Shown here one piece after another: positions 17,726-26,671 of a stretch of DNA of 64,000 nt. Source of the stretch: CAITSH01 sp945892985 (GTDB taxonomy: Bacteria; Pseudomonadota; Gammaproteobacteria; Burkholderiales; SG8-39); the NCBI GenBank assembly GCA_945892985.1, contig CAMDDU010000015.1, forward strand, positions 27,489 through 91,488, read 5' to 3'. Positions within the stretch are counted from its first letter, which is position 1, and each line of letters starts with the position of its first letter. A program made the translations under genes and the position numbers. The notes beneath the pieces were generated by a model that saw only the letters and a program-made list of their open reading frames with translations, did not search any database and was not told the origin of the DNA.

Positions 17726-17949
17726 GTTGACTCCTGATAACTTGATAAGAATTTCAAAAAACCATTTATCTCCAGCCACTCAGGGACTACAAATACTCGC
17801 CTGGCGGCGTCTTGGTAGGCTTGTCGTGAGCGACGCCAGGAAAGAAAATTTATGGCAAAACTCACACACCGAAGGCATTTTTAGTATATTGTATTTTTTA
17901 TTTATTGCAAGCCAAGTTTCTTCAAACCCAACCGCCAGAGAGGCAGGAC
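17726..17949. promoter_or_regulatory. Divergent intergenic region with AT-rich island
   Basis: This 224-bp gap separates the M20 gene (minus) from the amidohydrolase (plus). A strikingly AT-rich stretch lies at 17875-17910 (TTTTTAGTATATTG then a T-rich run), where a plus-strand -10 such as TATATT (17885-17890) could sit, but no matching -35 was found. On the minus side TTATCAAG and TTATCAGG are repeated head to tail just before the GTG start. A bidirectional promoter is plausible but not demonstrated. Confidence 0.4.
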
Positions 17950-19347
17950 ATGCCGCAAACCGCCGACATACTGATAGAGCACGCCATCGTACTGACCATG
18001 GATGCGACGCGCCGCATCCTCACCGATGGCGCGGTTGCGATACTCGGCGACCGCATCGTTGCAGTCGGCAAGACCGCCGAAATCAAAAAGGCTTGGGCAG
18101 GCCGCAAGGTCATAGACGGCAGCAATCGCCTGGTGATGCCCGGCCTTGTTGACGGCCACGCCCACCTCAACGAAATCGCCCGTGGCCTGATCCCCGACAA
18201 CCTGAAAACCAGCGACTGGCTCAAGGACTGGTGCTACCCCTACCTCGCCGCGACCAAGCCGGAAGACGAATACTGGTACTCGCAATGCCTGATGGCCGAA
18301 ATGATTCGCAGCGGCACCACCTGCTTTGCTGAACCGGGCTGCAGCTACCTGCCCTCGGTGGTGAAATCCATAGAGAACTCCGGCATGCGTGCCAGCACCG
18401 GCAGCTGGGTGTGGGACCACGGCGGGCCAGACGGCCAGAAGTGTCCCGAGTACTTCCTCAAAATGAACCTGAAGGAATGCCTCGACCTGACCGAGAACAA
18501 CATCAAGTCCTTCAACGGCGCGGCCAACGGCCGCATCAAAATTTTCGCCACCATTGAGGGCGTGGGCACCTGCTCCGACGAACTGATGCAGGGCACCAAG
18601 GAAATCGCCGACAAGTACAAGACCTCGACGCTGATGCACAAGGCCAGTTCGCGCGAGGAAGCCGCCGCCGAAATGCGCGCCACCGGACACCGCCCGGTCG
18701 AGCACATGTACAAGATCGGCGTGCTCGGCCCCAATGTGTATCTCAACCATATGACCGCGGTCGATCCCTACGAGGTGGACTACCTCGCCGAAACCGACAC
18801 CAAGGTCTGCCAGAACCCGCCGGCCGCGCTCAAGCTCGCCAAGGGCACGACGCAAATGGGCAAGTTCATCGAAATGCGCAAGGCCGGCGTCACTGTCGCG
18901 CTCGGCTGCGACGGCGTGAACTCCGGGGACAGCAAGGACATGTTCCGCACCATGTACCTCGCCGCAACACTGTCCAAGGATTCGCGCCTTGACCCCGGCG
19001 TAATCACCGCCGAAGAGGTCATAGAAATGGCCACCCTCGACGGCTACCGCGCAATGGGCTGGGAAGATGACCTGGGCGTGATCGAGGCCGGCAAAAAAGC
19101 CGACCTGATCCTGATCGACATCGACCGCCCCGAGTTTGTGCCGACCTACAACTACATCTACAGCCTGGTGTATTCGGCCAACGGCGATTGCGTCGACACC
19201 GTGATGGTCGACGGCAGGATACTGATGGAAGGCCGTGAACTGACCACCATAAATATGGAAGAAGTGCGCGCGCATTGCCGCGAACTGGCGCCGCAACTGC
19301 TCGCCCGCTCCAACGTCAAACCCGTCTCCCGCTGGCCGGTAGTCTGA
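17950..19347 (+). CDS. Amidohydrolase of the TRZ/ATZ (deaminase/chlorohydrolase) group
   Basis: Metal-dependent hydrolase of 465 residues related to s-triazine, guanine and S-adenosylhomocysteine deaminases. It has GHAH (His70, His72) after the MPGLVD strand, STLMHKASSREE (third His), VYLNHMTAVD (fourth His) and VALGCDGVNSGD (Asp). An N-terminal beta-sandwich and C-terminal GKKADLILID close the composite domain. ATG 17950 is preceded by GGCAGGA, and the longer frame from 17905 is not needed. It is followed 23 bp later by an XDH-type subunit in the same direction, a pair that suggests ring hydroxylation plus hydrolytic deamination. Confidence 0.9.
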   Translation: MPQTADILIEHAIVLTMDATRRILTDGAVAILGDRIVAVGKTAEIKKAWAGRKVIDGSNRLVMPGLVDGHAHLNEIARGLIPDNLKTSDWLKDWCYPYLAATKPEDEYWYSQCLMAEMIRSGTTCFAEPGCSYLPSVVKSIENSGMRASTGSWVWDHGGPDGQKCPEYFLKMNLKECLDLTENNIKSFNGAANGRIKIFATIEGVGTCSDELMQGTKEIADKYKTSTLMHKASSREEAAAEMRATGHRPVEHMYKIGVLGPNVYLNHMTAVDPYEVDYLAETDTKVCQNPPAALKLAKGTTQMGKFIEMRKAGVTVALGCDGVNSGDSKDMFRTMYLAATLSKDSRLDPGVITAEEVIEMATLDGYRAMGWEDDLGVIEAGKKADLILIDIDRPEFVPTYNYIYSLVYSANGDCVDTVMVDGRILMEGRELTTINMEEVRAHCRELAPQLLARSNVKPVSRWPVV

Positions 19348-19370
19348 ACTCGGGGCGTTCGAACTGCGCC

Positions 19371-21722
19371 ATGCCGGAGGCAACGGGTACCGGCCTGCAC
19401 ATCGGCCGGCGCGTTCTACGCGTCGAAGACGAGCGCCTGCTAAAAGGGATGGGGCAGTACACCGCCGACATCACCTTTGCGCGCCTGGCCCACCTCGCGG
19501 TCGTGCGTTCCGACCACGCTTCGGCGGAAATCATTTCAATCGACACCAGCGCCGCACTGGCCATGCCGGGTGTGCTTGGCGTGTGGACCGGTGGCGATGC
19601 CGCCGCCGACTCACTGGGCGGCATACCCTGGGAAGACCGCCCTCCCCCTTCGGACACAGCGCGCGCGGCCGGACTGCCGCCCGCTGGCAATGCGTCCGTG
19701 GCCATGCCGCAACCGGTGCTGGCCCAGCGCCGCTTACGCTTTCAGGGCGAGGGGGTTGCCATCGTCGTAGCCGAAAGCCATGAACTGGCCCGCGACGCCG
19801 CCGAACGTGTCGTCGTGGAGTACGCAGTCCTCAATGCGGCCGTGCGGCCGGCGGCCCCCGGACCGGCGGTCTGGGAACAGTTCCCGGACAATATCGCTTT
19901 CTCATTTTGCTGCGGCGATGCCGCGGCAACCACTTCTGCGTTTGCGGGCGCGGCGCGCACCGTCCGCGTGGCGGTGGACGTTCCACGCCTGATTCAGAAC
20001 CCCATCGAGCCGCGCACCTACGTCGGCGAGTGGGATGCCGCGAGCGGCCGTTACACACTGCATGCCGCGGCCGGCAAGCCGCAGGCTGTGGGTCGTACCA
20101 TCGCGCGTGACATTTTCAGGATTGCGCAAGACCGGGTGCGCGTCATCACGCGCGACGTAGGCGGCGGCTTCGGCTCGAAGAACATCCTCTACCCGGAGGA
20201 GGTGCTGGTGTTGTGGGCAGCGCGCAAGCTCGGCCGGCCCGTGCGCTGGCTGGGCTCGCGCTCCGAGAACTTCCTCACCGATACACAGGCGCGCGACCAG
20301 TCGGCAGTGCTCGATCTCGGCTTCGATGCCGTCGGTCGCATACTCGGGCTGCGCGCGGCGGTCACCAGCAACCTGGGCGCCTACCTCAGCCCGAAGGGCG
20401 CGATCCCACCGATCATCGTATCGAAAGTCCTTACCGGGACCTATGTGGTCCCGGCAGTCGAGCTTGAAGTGAAGGCCTGGTACACCAACACGCCGCCGAC
20501 CGGCCCCTACCGTGGCGCCGGCACACCCGAGGCAATATTCATGATCGAGTACGCCATGGACTGCGCGGCGCGAGAACTCGGCATGTCGCCGGCGGAACTT
20601 CGCCGCCGCAACCTGATCCCCGCCACCACCAAACCGTATTCCACCAGCCTCGGCGTGCACTTTGATTCCTGTGACCTCGCAGCTGCGCTGGTTGCCGCCG
20701 AGCAGGCCGCCGACGTTGCCGGGTTTGCATCGCGGCGCATACAAAGCGCGGCCCGGGGACGGTTGCGCGGCCTCGGCTACGCCAGCATGATCGAATGGGC
20801 GGGCATTGGCATTACGGAGCGGGCCATGCTCTCCTGCCTGCCTGACGGTACGGTCGTCGCACGTGTGGGCACCATGTCGCAGGGCCAGTCGCACCAGACC
20901 GTCTACACCCAGCTCGTCGCCGACCTCCTGGGCATCACTGCCGCGCGCATCCGGATCGTGCAAGGGGACACCGACGAGATGCCTGATGCCATAGGCACCG
21001 GCGCGTCCCGCTCGCTCACCGTCGCCGGAAGCGCACTGCTTGCCGCAACGGGAAAGCTGATCGAGGCCGGGCGTACCGGCGCCGCCGACCTGCTCGAGGT
21101 GTCGGCGGATGACATTTCATTTGCTGATGGCCGTTACACGATCAGCGGCACCGACCGCGGAGCCAGCCTGGCGGAAGTGGCCGCCCATGCGATCAAGGCG
21201 GGCGCTGACGCGCATTTCGGGCTGTACGCCGAGGACCGGTTCACGCCCGCCGATTCGACCTGCCCCAACGGCTGTCACATCGCTGAAGTAGAAATCGACC
21301 CGGAAACCGGCGTCGTCACGCTGCAGAACTACACCATCGTGCAGGACGTCGGACGCGCAATCAATCCAATGGTGGTCGAAGCGCAATTGATGGGGGGCGT
21401 CACGCAGGGCATCGGCCAGGCCCTTTTCGAGCGCGCCGTGTTCGATCCGGAATCAGGGCAATTACTATCCGGCACATTCATGGACTACGCAATGCCGCGT
21501 GCCGACGGCGTCCCCGCCTTCACCGTCAAGCTGCTGGAGGTGCCCAGTCCGCATGCGCCCATGGGCATGAAGTCCTGCGGCGAAATCGGCGCAACCGGCG
21601 GGCCGGCGACCACCTTCAATGCGGTAATGGATGCGCTCGCAGGCCTCGGCGTTCGCGATCTGCGCATGCCTGCAACACCCGAACGGGTGCTGCAGGCAAT
21701 ACGCAACGCACCGACCCCTTAG
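19371..21722 (+). CDS. Xanthine-dehydrogenase-family molybdopterin-binding large subunit
   Basis: Catalytic subunit of a molybdenum hydroxylase, which inserts water-derived oxygen into N-heterocycles or aldehydes. It has 783 residues from ATG 19371. Molybdopterin motifs are GGGFGSKN (264-271), TGPYRGAGTPEA in the middle and GEIGATGG, whose Glu738 is the conserved base. The AYRCSFR-type loop of CO dehydrogenase is absent, so a CoxL role is excluded. No 2Fe-2S or FAD subunit gene is adjacent, although such enzymes need them for electron transfer. The subunit must pair with products encoded elsewhere or be unusual. It is tandem with the amidohydrolase at 17950 and converges on 21740. Confidence 0.9.
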   Translation: MPEATGTGLHIGRRVLRVEDERLLKGMGQYTADITFARLAHLAVVRSDHASAEIISIDTSAALAMPGVLGVWTGGDAAADSLGGIPWEDRPPPSDTARAAGLPPAGNASVAMPQPVLAQRRLRFQGEGVAIVVAESHELARDAAERVVVEYAVLNAAVRPAAPGPAVWEQFPDNIAFSFCCGDAAATTSAFAGAARTVRVAVDVPRLIQNPIEPRTYVGEWDAASGRYTLHAAAGKPQAVGRTIARDIFRIAQDRVRVITRDVGGGFGSKNILYPEEVLVLWAARKLGRPVRWLGSRSENFLTDTQARDQSAVLDLGFDAVGRILGLRAAVTSNLGAYLSPKGAIPPIIVSKVLTGTYVVPAVELEVKAWYTNTPPTGPYRGAGTPEAIFMIEYAMDCAARELGMSPAELRRRNLIPATTKPYSTSLGVHFDSCDLAAALVAAEQAADVAGFASRRIQSAARGRLRGLGYASMIEWAGIGITERAMLSCLPDGTVVARVGTMSQGQSHQTVYTQLVADLLGITAARIRIVQGDTDEMPDAIGTGASRSLTVAGSALLAATGKLIEAGRTGAADLLEVSADDISFADGRYTISGTDRGASLAEVAAHAIKAGADAHFGLYAEDRFTPADSTCPNGCHIAEVEIDPETGVVTLQNYTIVQDVGRAINPMVVEAQLMGGVTQGIGQALFERAVFDPESGQLLSGTFMDYAMPRADGVPAFTVKLLEVPSPHAPMGMKSCGEIGATGGPATTFNAVMDALAGLGVRDLRMPATPERVLQAIRNAPTP

Positions 21723-21739
21723 CGGATCGCGCGCGTCTC

Positions 21740-22633
21740 CTAGCTCTTGGCGTTGGGGTCGAGCAGCACTGCGGGCTGCTCGGTGCGCTTATCGCGCAGC
21801 GTCCAGCGGTCCGCATCGACAGTCGCCATGAAATCCTGCAGGTGCTGGTTGAAGAGCCCCGGATCCTCGAGGTTGATCGTGTGACCGGCCTTGGGCATCA
21901 CCACCAGCCCCGCAGATGGCACGGTGCGCTTGAGGAAGGCGCCGGTACCCAGCGCCGGGCGGTCTTCATCTCCGTGGATGATCAACGTCGGCACTATCAT
22001 CTTCTTGAGGTCCGCCTCAAGCTCGAACGGCGAAGGCCTGCGCATCTGCACCCCACGCAGCGTCATCGCAGCGCCCTTCTCGGAATGCTCGCTGAGCTGG
22101 TCGATAAATTCTTTGAAGCCGCGCGGGTCCTTCGCCTGCAACTGTTCGCGCCCCGGCCCCGCCCCGTAGATAGGCGCGAATTTCTTTGCGCCTTCGTTTT
22201 CCCAGCGCTGCGCCACCACCTCAACCTCTGCGCGAAACTGCGCCGCCTTCTCTGGCTCGGCACCGAAACCAACGCCACCAATGACAACCGAAAGGGCTCG
22301 ATCCGGGTAGATGATGCCGAAGTTCATCGCGGCAAAGCCACCCATCGACAGGCCGACGACGTGCGCTTTGGCGATTTTCAGGTGGTCAAGAACGTCCTTG
22401 GCGTCATCGACGGCGCGGCGCTGGCTGTATTTTTCCAGGTTGTCCGGTACCTCCGATGGCGGATAACCGCGCGCGCAGAACGTGATGCAGCGATAGCGCC
22501 GGCTGAAGTAGCGAACCTGCGTTTCCCAGGCGCGATGGTCGCCGGAAAACTCGTGGATGAAGATGATGGGGATACCGCTCCCCGTTTCCTCGAAGTACAG
22601 CTTTACGCCATCGGATGCAGTCATGTACGGCAT
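21740..22633 (-). CDS. Alpha/beta hydrolase (paralog of the gene at 14132)
   Basis: Serine hydrolase of 297 residues with HEFSGDHRAW near 28-37, nucleophile GLSMGGF (Ser96), acid in IHGDEDRPA and His in PKAGHTINLEDP. Large blocks match the hydrolase at 14132, so the two arose by duplication and may act on related intermediates in the two subclusters. It is the last gene of the long minus-strand run and lies 50 bp after the CoA-transferase gene. Confidence 0.88.
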   Translation of the reverse strand: MPYMTASDGVKLYFEETGSGIPIIFIHEFSGDHRAWETQVRYFSRRYRCITFCARGYPPSEVPDNLEKYSQRRAVDDAKDVLDHLKIAKAHVVGLSMGGFAAMNFGIIYPDRALSVVIGGVGFGAEPEKAAQFRAEVEVVAQRWENEGAKKFAPIYGAGPGREQLQAKDPRGFKEFIDQLSEHSEKGAAMTLRGVQMRRPSPFELEADLKKMIVPTLIIHGDEDRPALGTGAFLKRTVPSAGLVVMPKAGHTINLEDPGLFNQHLQDFMATVDADRWTLRDKRTEQPAVLLDPNAKS

Positions 22634-22683
22634 GGTGTCTCCCTGTTCAAAATTCGTCCGATTGAACCCTGTTTACCGCGCAC

Positions 22684-23898
22684 CTAAAGCGCGCCCGCCG
22701 CACGCAGGCGCGCAATGTCCTCTGCAGAATACCCGACGGAGGCCAGCACCGAATCAGTGTCAGCCCCGAGCGCCGGCGCCGGGCGCTCCGGCCAGGCTGT
22801 CTGTGCCGCCCCATCGCCCATGCGTATCGGCTGCGACACGAAGCGCCCGCCCCCGGCAGCCGCGATCATGTTTCGCGCCAGGACTTGGGGGTCGGCCACC
22901 ACGTCCGGGATCGAATTGATCGGGCCGGCGGGTACATCGGCCTTCTCGAGCGCAGCCAGCCACGCGGCACGGCCGCGCTTGATGAAACATTCGTTCAGGA
23001 TCGGCTCGAGCACGGCAATGTTGTGCACACGTGCATTGCCATCGACGAACAACGGCTCCTTGAGCAGGTCTTCGCGGCCAAGCACGTCGCACAGGCGTTC
23101 CCACTGCGGCTCCGTATCGACGCAGACCACGATGGGCTCATCGCTGGTCGAAAAGGCCTGGAACGGGGCGATCAGCGGATGGCGGCTGCCGATGCGCCGC
23201 GGTACGTCGCCGGCGTTCAGGAAGCGCGCCACCGCGTTTTCAAGCAATGCAAGCTGGGCGTCAAGCATGGCAACATCGACGAAAGTGCCGCGTCCGGTGT
23301 GTTGGCGCGAGTGCAGCGCCGACAGGATGCCCACCGTCGCAAAAAGGCCGGCCGCCATGTCGCCGATTGATGCACCAACGCGGACCGGGCCGCGCCCCTC
23401 CTCTCCGGTAATGCTCATGGTGCCGGACATGGCCTGAATTACGGCGTCGAAGGCGGGTCGACTGCTGTAGGGACCGGTCTGCCCAAAGCCTGAAACCGAT
23501 GCGTACACGATTCGCGGATTGACGGCCGCCACGGCGGCGTAGTCAAGACCCAGCCTCGCCATCACGCCGGGACGGTTGTTTTCAAGCAGTACGTCGGCAC
23601 CGGCAACCAGCCTCAGAAATGCCGCCTTTCCTTCGGGGTGCTTCAGGTTCAGCGTGACGCTGCGCTTGTTGCGGTTGATGCTTAGAAAGTAAATGCTCTC
23701 ACCCTGCAGGAAGGGGCCGATTTTGCGGGTGAAATCACCGCGCCCGGGAACCTCGACCTTGATGACATCCGCGCCGAGCGCCGCCATGATCCAGGTCGAA
23801 TAGGGCCCAGCCAGCATGTGACTGAGGTCGACCACCTTGATCCCGGCCAGCGGCAGGGTGCCGGCGCTCCCGGGCTGCGCTGCAGCGCTCATGCTCAT
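22684..23898 (-). CDS. CaiB/BaiF-type (family III) CoA-transferase
   Basis: Moves CoA between carboxylic acids, typically activating a degradation intermediate. 404 residues with the family start LAGIKVVDLSHMLAGPY, GADVIKVE (about 50), NRNKRSVTLNLKHPEG and the catalytic Asp in RPAFDAVIQAMSG. A GEEGRGPVRVG segment follows. The first of two close ATG codons (23898) has AAGGGA upstream and overlaps the crotonase stop by 4 nt (ATGA), so the pair is translationally coupled. A second member lies at 62642. Confidence 0.93.
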   Translation of the reverse strand: MSMSAAAQPGSAGTLPLAGIKVVDLSHMLAGPYSTWIMAALGADVIKVEVPGRGDFTRKIGPFLQGESIYFLSINRNKRSVTLNLKHPEGKAAFLRLVAGADVLLENNRPGVMARLGLDYAAVAAVNPRIVYASVSGFGQTGPYSSRPAFDAVIQAMSGTMSITGEEGRGPVRVGASIGDMAAGLFATVGILSALHSRQHTGRGTFVDVAMLDAQLALLENAVARFLNAGDVPRRIGSRHPLIAPFQAFSTSDEPIVVCVDTEPQWERLCDVLGREDLLKEPLFVDGNARVHNIAVLEPILNECFIKRGRAAWLAALEKADVPAGPINSIPDVVADPQVLARNMIAAAGGGRFVSQPIRMGDGAAQTAWPERPAPALGADTDSVLASVGYSAEDIARLRAAGAL

Positions 23899-24674
23899 TT
23901 TCCCTTGAAGTCGGGCTTGCGCTTGGCGAAAAATGCATCCAGGCCCTCGCGAAAGTCGCCGCTGCTAAACACTTCCTCGTACCACTTGCGCCCCGCGTAG
24001 ACGTCGTTCGACGGCGCCGTGTATTCCTCGATGATTTCCTTGGTCACCTTGTGTGTCAGCGGCGCATTGTCGGCCAGCACCCGTGCGAAAGCCTCGGTGG
24101 CCTCCTGCAATTGCGCCGGCTCAACGACCTCGTCGACGAGCCCGATCTCCAGCGCCCGCTTTGCGTCCAGCAGTTTGCCGGTCATCATGATCCACTTGGC
24201 TTTGGCCGGGCCGACAAGGTGCGCGAGGCGAAGCACGTCCGGGACAGGCGCAACGAATCCGAACTTTGCCACGGGTACGCCAAAACGCGCTGCCGTGCTG
24301 GCAATGCGAAAATCACAGGCCACCGCAACGATGCAGCCGCTGCCGACGGCGTAGCCCTGGATCATCGCGATCACCGGCTTGGGGAGCTTTCGTATCGCTG
24401 TCTGCATCAACTCGGCGTTGGCGTCATAGTCAAGCGCCGACTGCGGCGATGCCAGCGACTCCGTGAATTCGTTGATGTCCGCCCCGGAGACAAACACCTT
24501 TTCACCGGCGCCGCGAAGCACCACCACCCTGACCGCGGTGTCCAGCGCGAGTTCATTGAGGCGATCGGCGATCTCGCGGCACAACGCGGCGGACAGCGCA
24601 TTGCGCACTTCCGGCCGGTCGACCGTCAGCCAGGCGACGCCGGCTCCAACCTCCAGGTGCAGTTCCTTGCTCAT
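23895..24674 (-). CDS. Enoyl-CoA hydratase/isomerase (crotonase) family protein lacking both hydratase Glu residues
   Basis: Crotonase-fold acyl-CoA enzyme of 259 residues. The oxyanion-hole segments SGADI (63-67) and GYAVGSG (108-113) are present. The first hydratase Glu (GGGxE) is Ile115 in GSGCIVA and the second (xPEI) is Val135 in FGVPVAKFG, so simple hydration of a double bond is unlikely. Isomerase, hydrolase or C-C cleaving activity is possible within the superfamily. It overlaps by ATGA with both neighbours, the upstream VOC gene and the downstream CoA-transferase. Confidence 0.9.
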   Translation of the reverse strand: MSKELHLEVGAGVAWLTVDRPEVRNALSAALCREIADRLNELALDTAVRVVVLRGAGEKVFVSGADINEFTESLASPQSALDYDANAELMQTAIRKLPKPVIAMIQGYAVGSGCIVAVACDFRIASTAARFGVPVAKFGFVAPVPDVLRLAHLVGPAKAKWIMMTGKLLDAKRALEIGLVDEVVEPAQLQEATEAFARVLADNAPLTHKVTKEIIEEYTAPSNDVYAGRKWYEEVFSSGDFREGLDAFFAKRKPDFKGK

Positions 24675-25051
24675 GCCCGCTTCTGGATCAGCTCGAGCTG
24701 GATGCCATCAGGCGCGTAGACGTAGGCGATCCGAACCGGACCGGCGTCATACGGTGCCGCGGCCACCTCGACGCCGTCGGTCTTCATCCGTGCAACGAGG
24801 TCGTCGATCCCGTCGAGGAATATACCGATATGGTCAAAGCCCCGGCGTGGCCCCCGCGCCGGATCGGCCAGCACCATGTCGCCACGCTTGGGCGACAGGG
24901 CGACGATGGTTTCGCCGAGTTTCATGCGGATGATCAGCCAGTCGGGGAACGGAACCCGCGACTCAACGCTGGCGCCGAAATATTTTTCGAAAAACGACAG
25001 GGTCGCCTCCGGGTCGGTACAGTAAAAATGGACATGCTCAAAACGGGCCAT
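24671..25051 (-). CDS. VOC-superfamily small protein
   Basis: Single-module glyoxalase/dioxygenase-like protein of 126 residues. His in RFEHVHFYCTD (near 6-8), His in GFDHIGIFLD and Glu in GIQLELIQK give a plausible metal site. ATG 25051 has AAGGAGA upstream; the frame continues to 25105 but without a good start. It overlaps the crotonase start by 4 nt. The role could be epimerase, isomerase or lyase on a pathway intermediate; not assignable. Confidence 0.85.
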   Translation of the reverse strand: MARFEHVHFYCTDPEATLSFFEKYFGASVESRVPFPDWLIIRMKLGETIVALSPKRGDMVLADPARGPRRGFDHIGIFLDGIDDLVARMKTDGVEVAAAPYDAGPVRIAYVYAPDGIQLELIQKRA

Positions 25052-25077
25052 GGTGTTCTCCTTAGTCTTCTCCGCGG

Positions 25078-25881
25078 CTAGCGCCCGCCGGCCACGGCAA
25101 TGCATTCCCGGGTGACATAGCTACCGCCCGGACCGGCAAGAAATGCGACGACATCGGCCACCTCTTCGACCGTCCCGGTGCGCTCCAGCGGCACTTCCGC
25201 CCGCATCCGGCGGCGCATTGCCACCGAACGGTGAATCACCTCCGACAGATCGGTCGCAACGTATCCTGGTTCGACCACGTTCACGGTAATGCCCGAAGGG
25301 GCCAGTTCACGCCCCATTGACGAGCAAAGCCCCCGCAACGCCGCCTTGGACGCGGCGTAATGCGGACCAATGTTCCCTCCCAGGCGCGCCGCTACGGAGC
25401 CGATGAACACGATGCGCCCGCTCCCTGAGCGCGCCAGCATCGGCGCAGCAGCCTGGGCGCAGAAAAAGGCGCCCGTTGCGTTGGTTTCCATAGTGCGTCT
25501 CCACATCGACGGCGTGACCGCTGCGAGCGAGCGTGCCAGCGGGGCGACACCGGCATTGGCGACTAGGATGTCGAGACCTCCGGCATCTCGCCGGACGCGT
25601 GCCAGCATGTTTCGAACCTGAGCAGCATCGGAAACGTCGGCCCGCACCGCCTGCGCAGCTCCGCCGCTGGCAATGATTTCGGCCACGCACCCCAGCGCGG
25701 CCACACGATCGCTGCGGTAGTTGACGAACACCATGGCACCGTCACGGGCCAGGCGGCAGGCAATCGCACGCCCGATCCCGCGTCCGGCCCCCGTAACCAG
25801 CGCAATGCGGCGCCCCGGCGCGACGGCACCCTTGCGCCTGCCAGCGGGAATCTTCACCCTGCGTTCAGCCCTCGCCACCAT
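25078..25881 (-). CDS. SDR-family oxidoreductase, canonical active site
   Basis: NAD(P)-dependent short-chain dehydrogenase of 267 residues. TGAGRGIG (about 31-38) follows a basic 25-residue N-terminal extension. NAG is intact, IGSVAA supplies Ser and HYAASKAAL gives Tyr and Lys at the normal 13- and 17-residue spacing from Ser. Unlike the SDRs at 13351 and 29416 it should be catalytically competent. It starts 17 nt inside the upstream ATPase gene and is translationally coupled. Confidence 0.9.
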   Translation of the reverse strand: MVARAERRVKIPAGRRKGAVAPGRRIALVTGAGRGIGRAIACRLARDGAMVFVNYRSDRVAALGCVAEIIASGGAAQAVRADVSDAAQVRNMLARVRRDAGGLDILVANAGVAPLARSLAAVTPSMWRRTMETNATGAFFCAQAAAPMLARSGSGRIVFIGSVAARLGGNIGPHYAASKAALRGLCSSMGRELAPSGITVNVVEPGYVATDLSEVIHRSVAMRRRMRAEVPLERTGTVEEVADVVAFLAGPGGSYVTRECIAVAGGR

Positions 25882-26671
25882 TCGCCTCGCGGCTCGCGGC
25901 GAACGCTTTCCTCGCCTCTTCCTCCATCAACGAACCGACATGCCTGCGAATGGCGTTGAACGCCTCCGAGGTTACGTCCCGGGGACGCGGGAGAACGACC
26001 TCGACGATTTCCTTGATGCTGCCCGGCCGCGCGGTCATGATCACCACGCGATCCCCGAGCAGGATCGCTTCTTCAATATTGTGCGTGATGAAAATCACCG
26101 CGCGCCGGTCGCTGCTCCACACATTCAACAGTTCTTCCTGCATCAGCGTGCGGGTTTGGGCATCAAGCGCCGCGAATGGCTCGTCCATCAGCAGTATCTT
26201 CGGGTCGTTCACCATGACCCGTGCCAACGCCACGCGCTGGCGCATTCCGCCGGACAACTCCTGCGGATAGCGGTTCTCGAAGCCGGACAGACCGACCGCG
26301 GCGATCTGCCTGCGCGTGCGCTCGGCGCGTTCCGCCGCCGGGACGCCCCTTTCGCGCAGACCGAACTCCACGTTAGCCGTCACGTTGAGCCATGGGAACA
26401 GGGCGTATTCCTGGAACACCACGCCGCGATCCGGCCCGGGCCCAGAGATGCTGGCACCGTCGAGACTCAGGCTGCCGCCGGTCTCCTTTTCGAATCCTGC
26501 AACGATGTTCAGGAAACTGGTCTTGCCGCAGCCGCTGGGGCCGAGGATGGTTACAAATTCGTCATCAGCGATATCAAGGTCAAGGCCGGCAATCGCCACG
26601 ACCTCTTCCTTGCGCCTAATGTCGAAATAACTCTTCTTAAGGCCGCGGCAAACGATGCGATGGGTACTCAT
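25865..26671 (-). CDS. NitT/TauT-type ABC importer ATPase
   Basis: Nucleotide-binding subunit of 268 residues. Walker A GPSGCGKTS (44-52), signature LSGGMRQRVALARV, Walker B ILLMDEPFAALD and switch His in FITHNIEEA. The SsuB/NrtD/TauB subgroup matches the linked permease and receptor. ATG 26671 overlaps the permease stop by 4 nt. The gene triplet 28486-25865 (receptor, permease, ATPase) forms one importer whose ligand is unknown; family members carry sulfonates, nitrate, pyrimidine-like and aromatic compounds. Confidence 0.93.
   Translation of the reverse strand: MSTHRIVCRGLKKSYFDIRRKEEVVAIAGLDLDIADDEFVTILGPSGCGKTSFLNIVAGFEKETGGSLSLDGASISGPGPDRGVVFQEYALFPWLNVTANVEFGLRERGVPAAERAERTRRQIAAVGLSGFENRYPQELSGGMRQRVALARVMVNDPKILLMDEPFAALDAQTRTLMQEELLNVWSSDRRAVIFITHNIEEAILLGDRVVIMTARPGSIKEIVEVVLPRPRDVTSEAFNAIRRHVGSLMEEEARKAFAASREANGGEG

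Noticed and set aside
17902..19383. 493-codon antisense open frame across the amidohydrolase at 17950
   Set aside because: Shadow of a high-GC gene: His/Gly/Val-biased composition, no motifs, no ribosome site.
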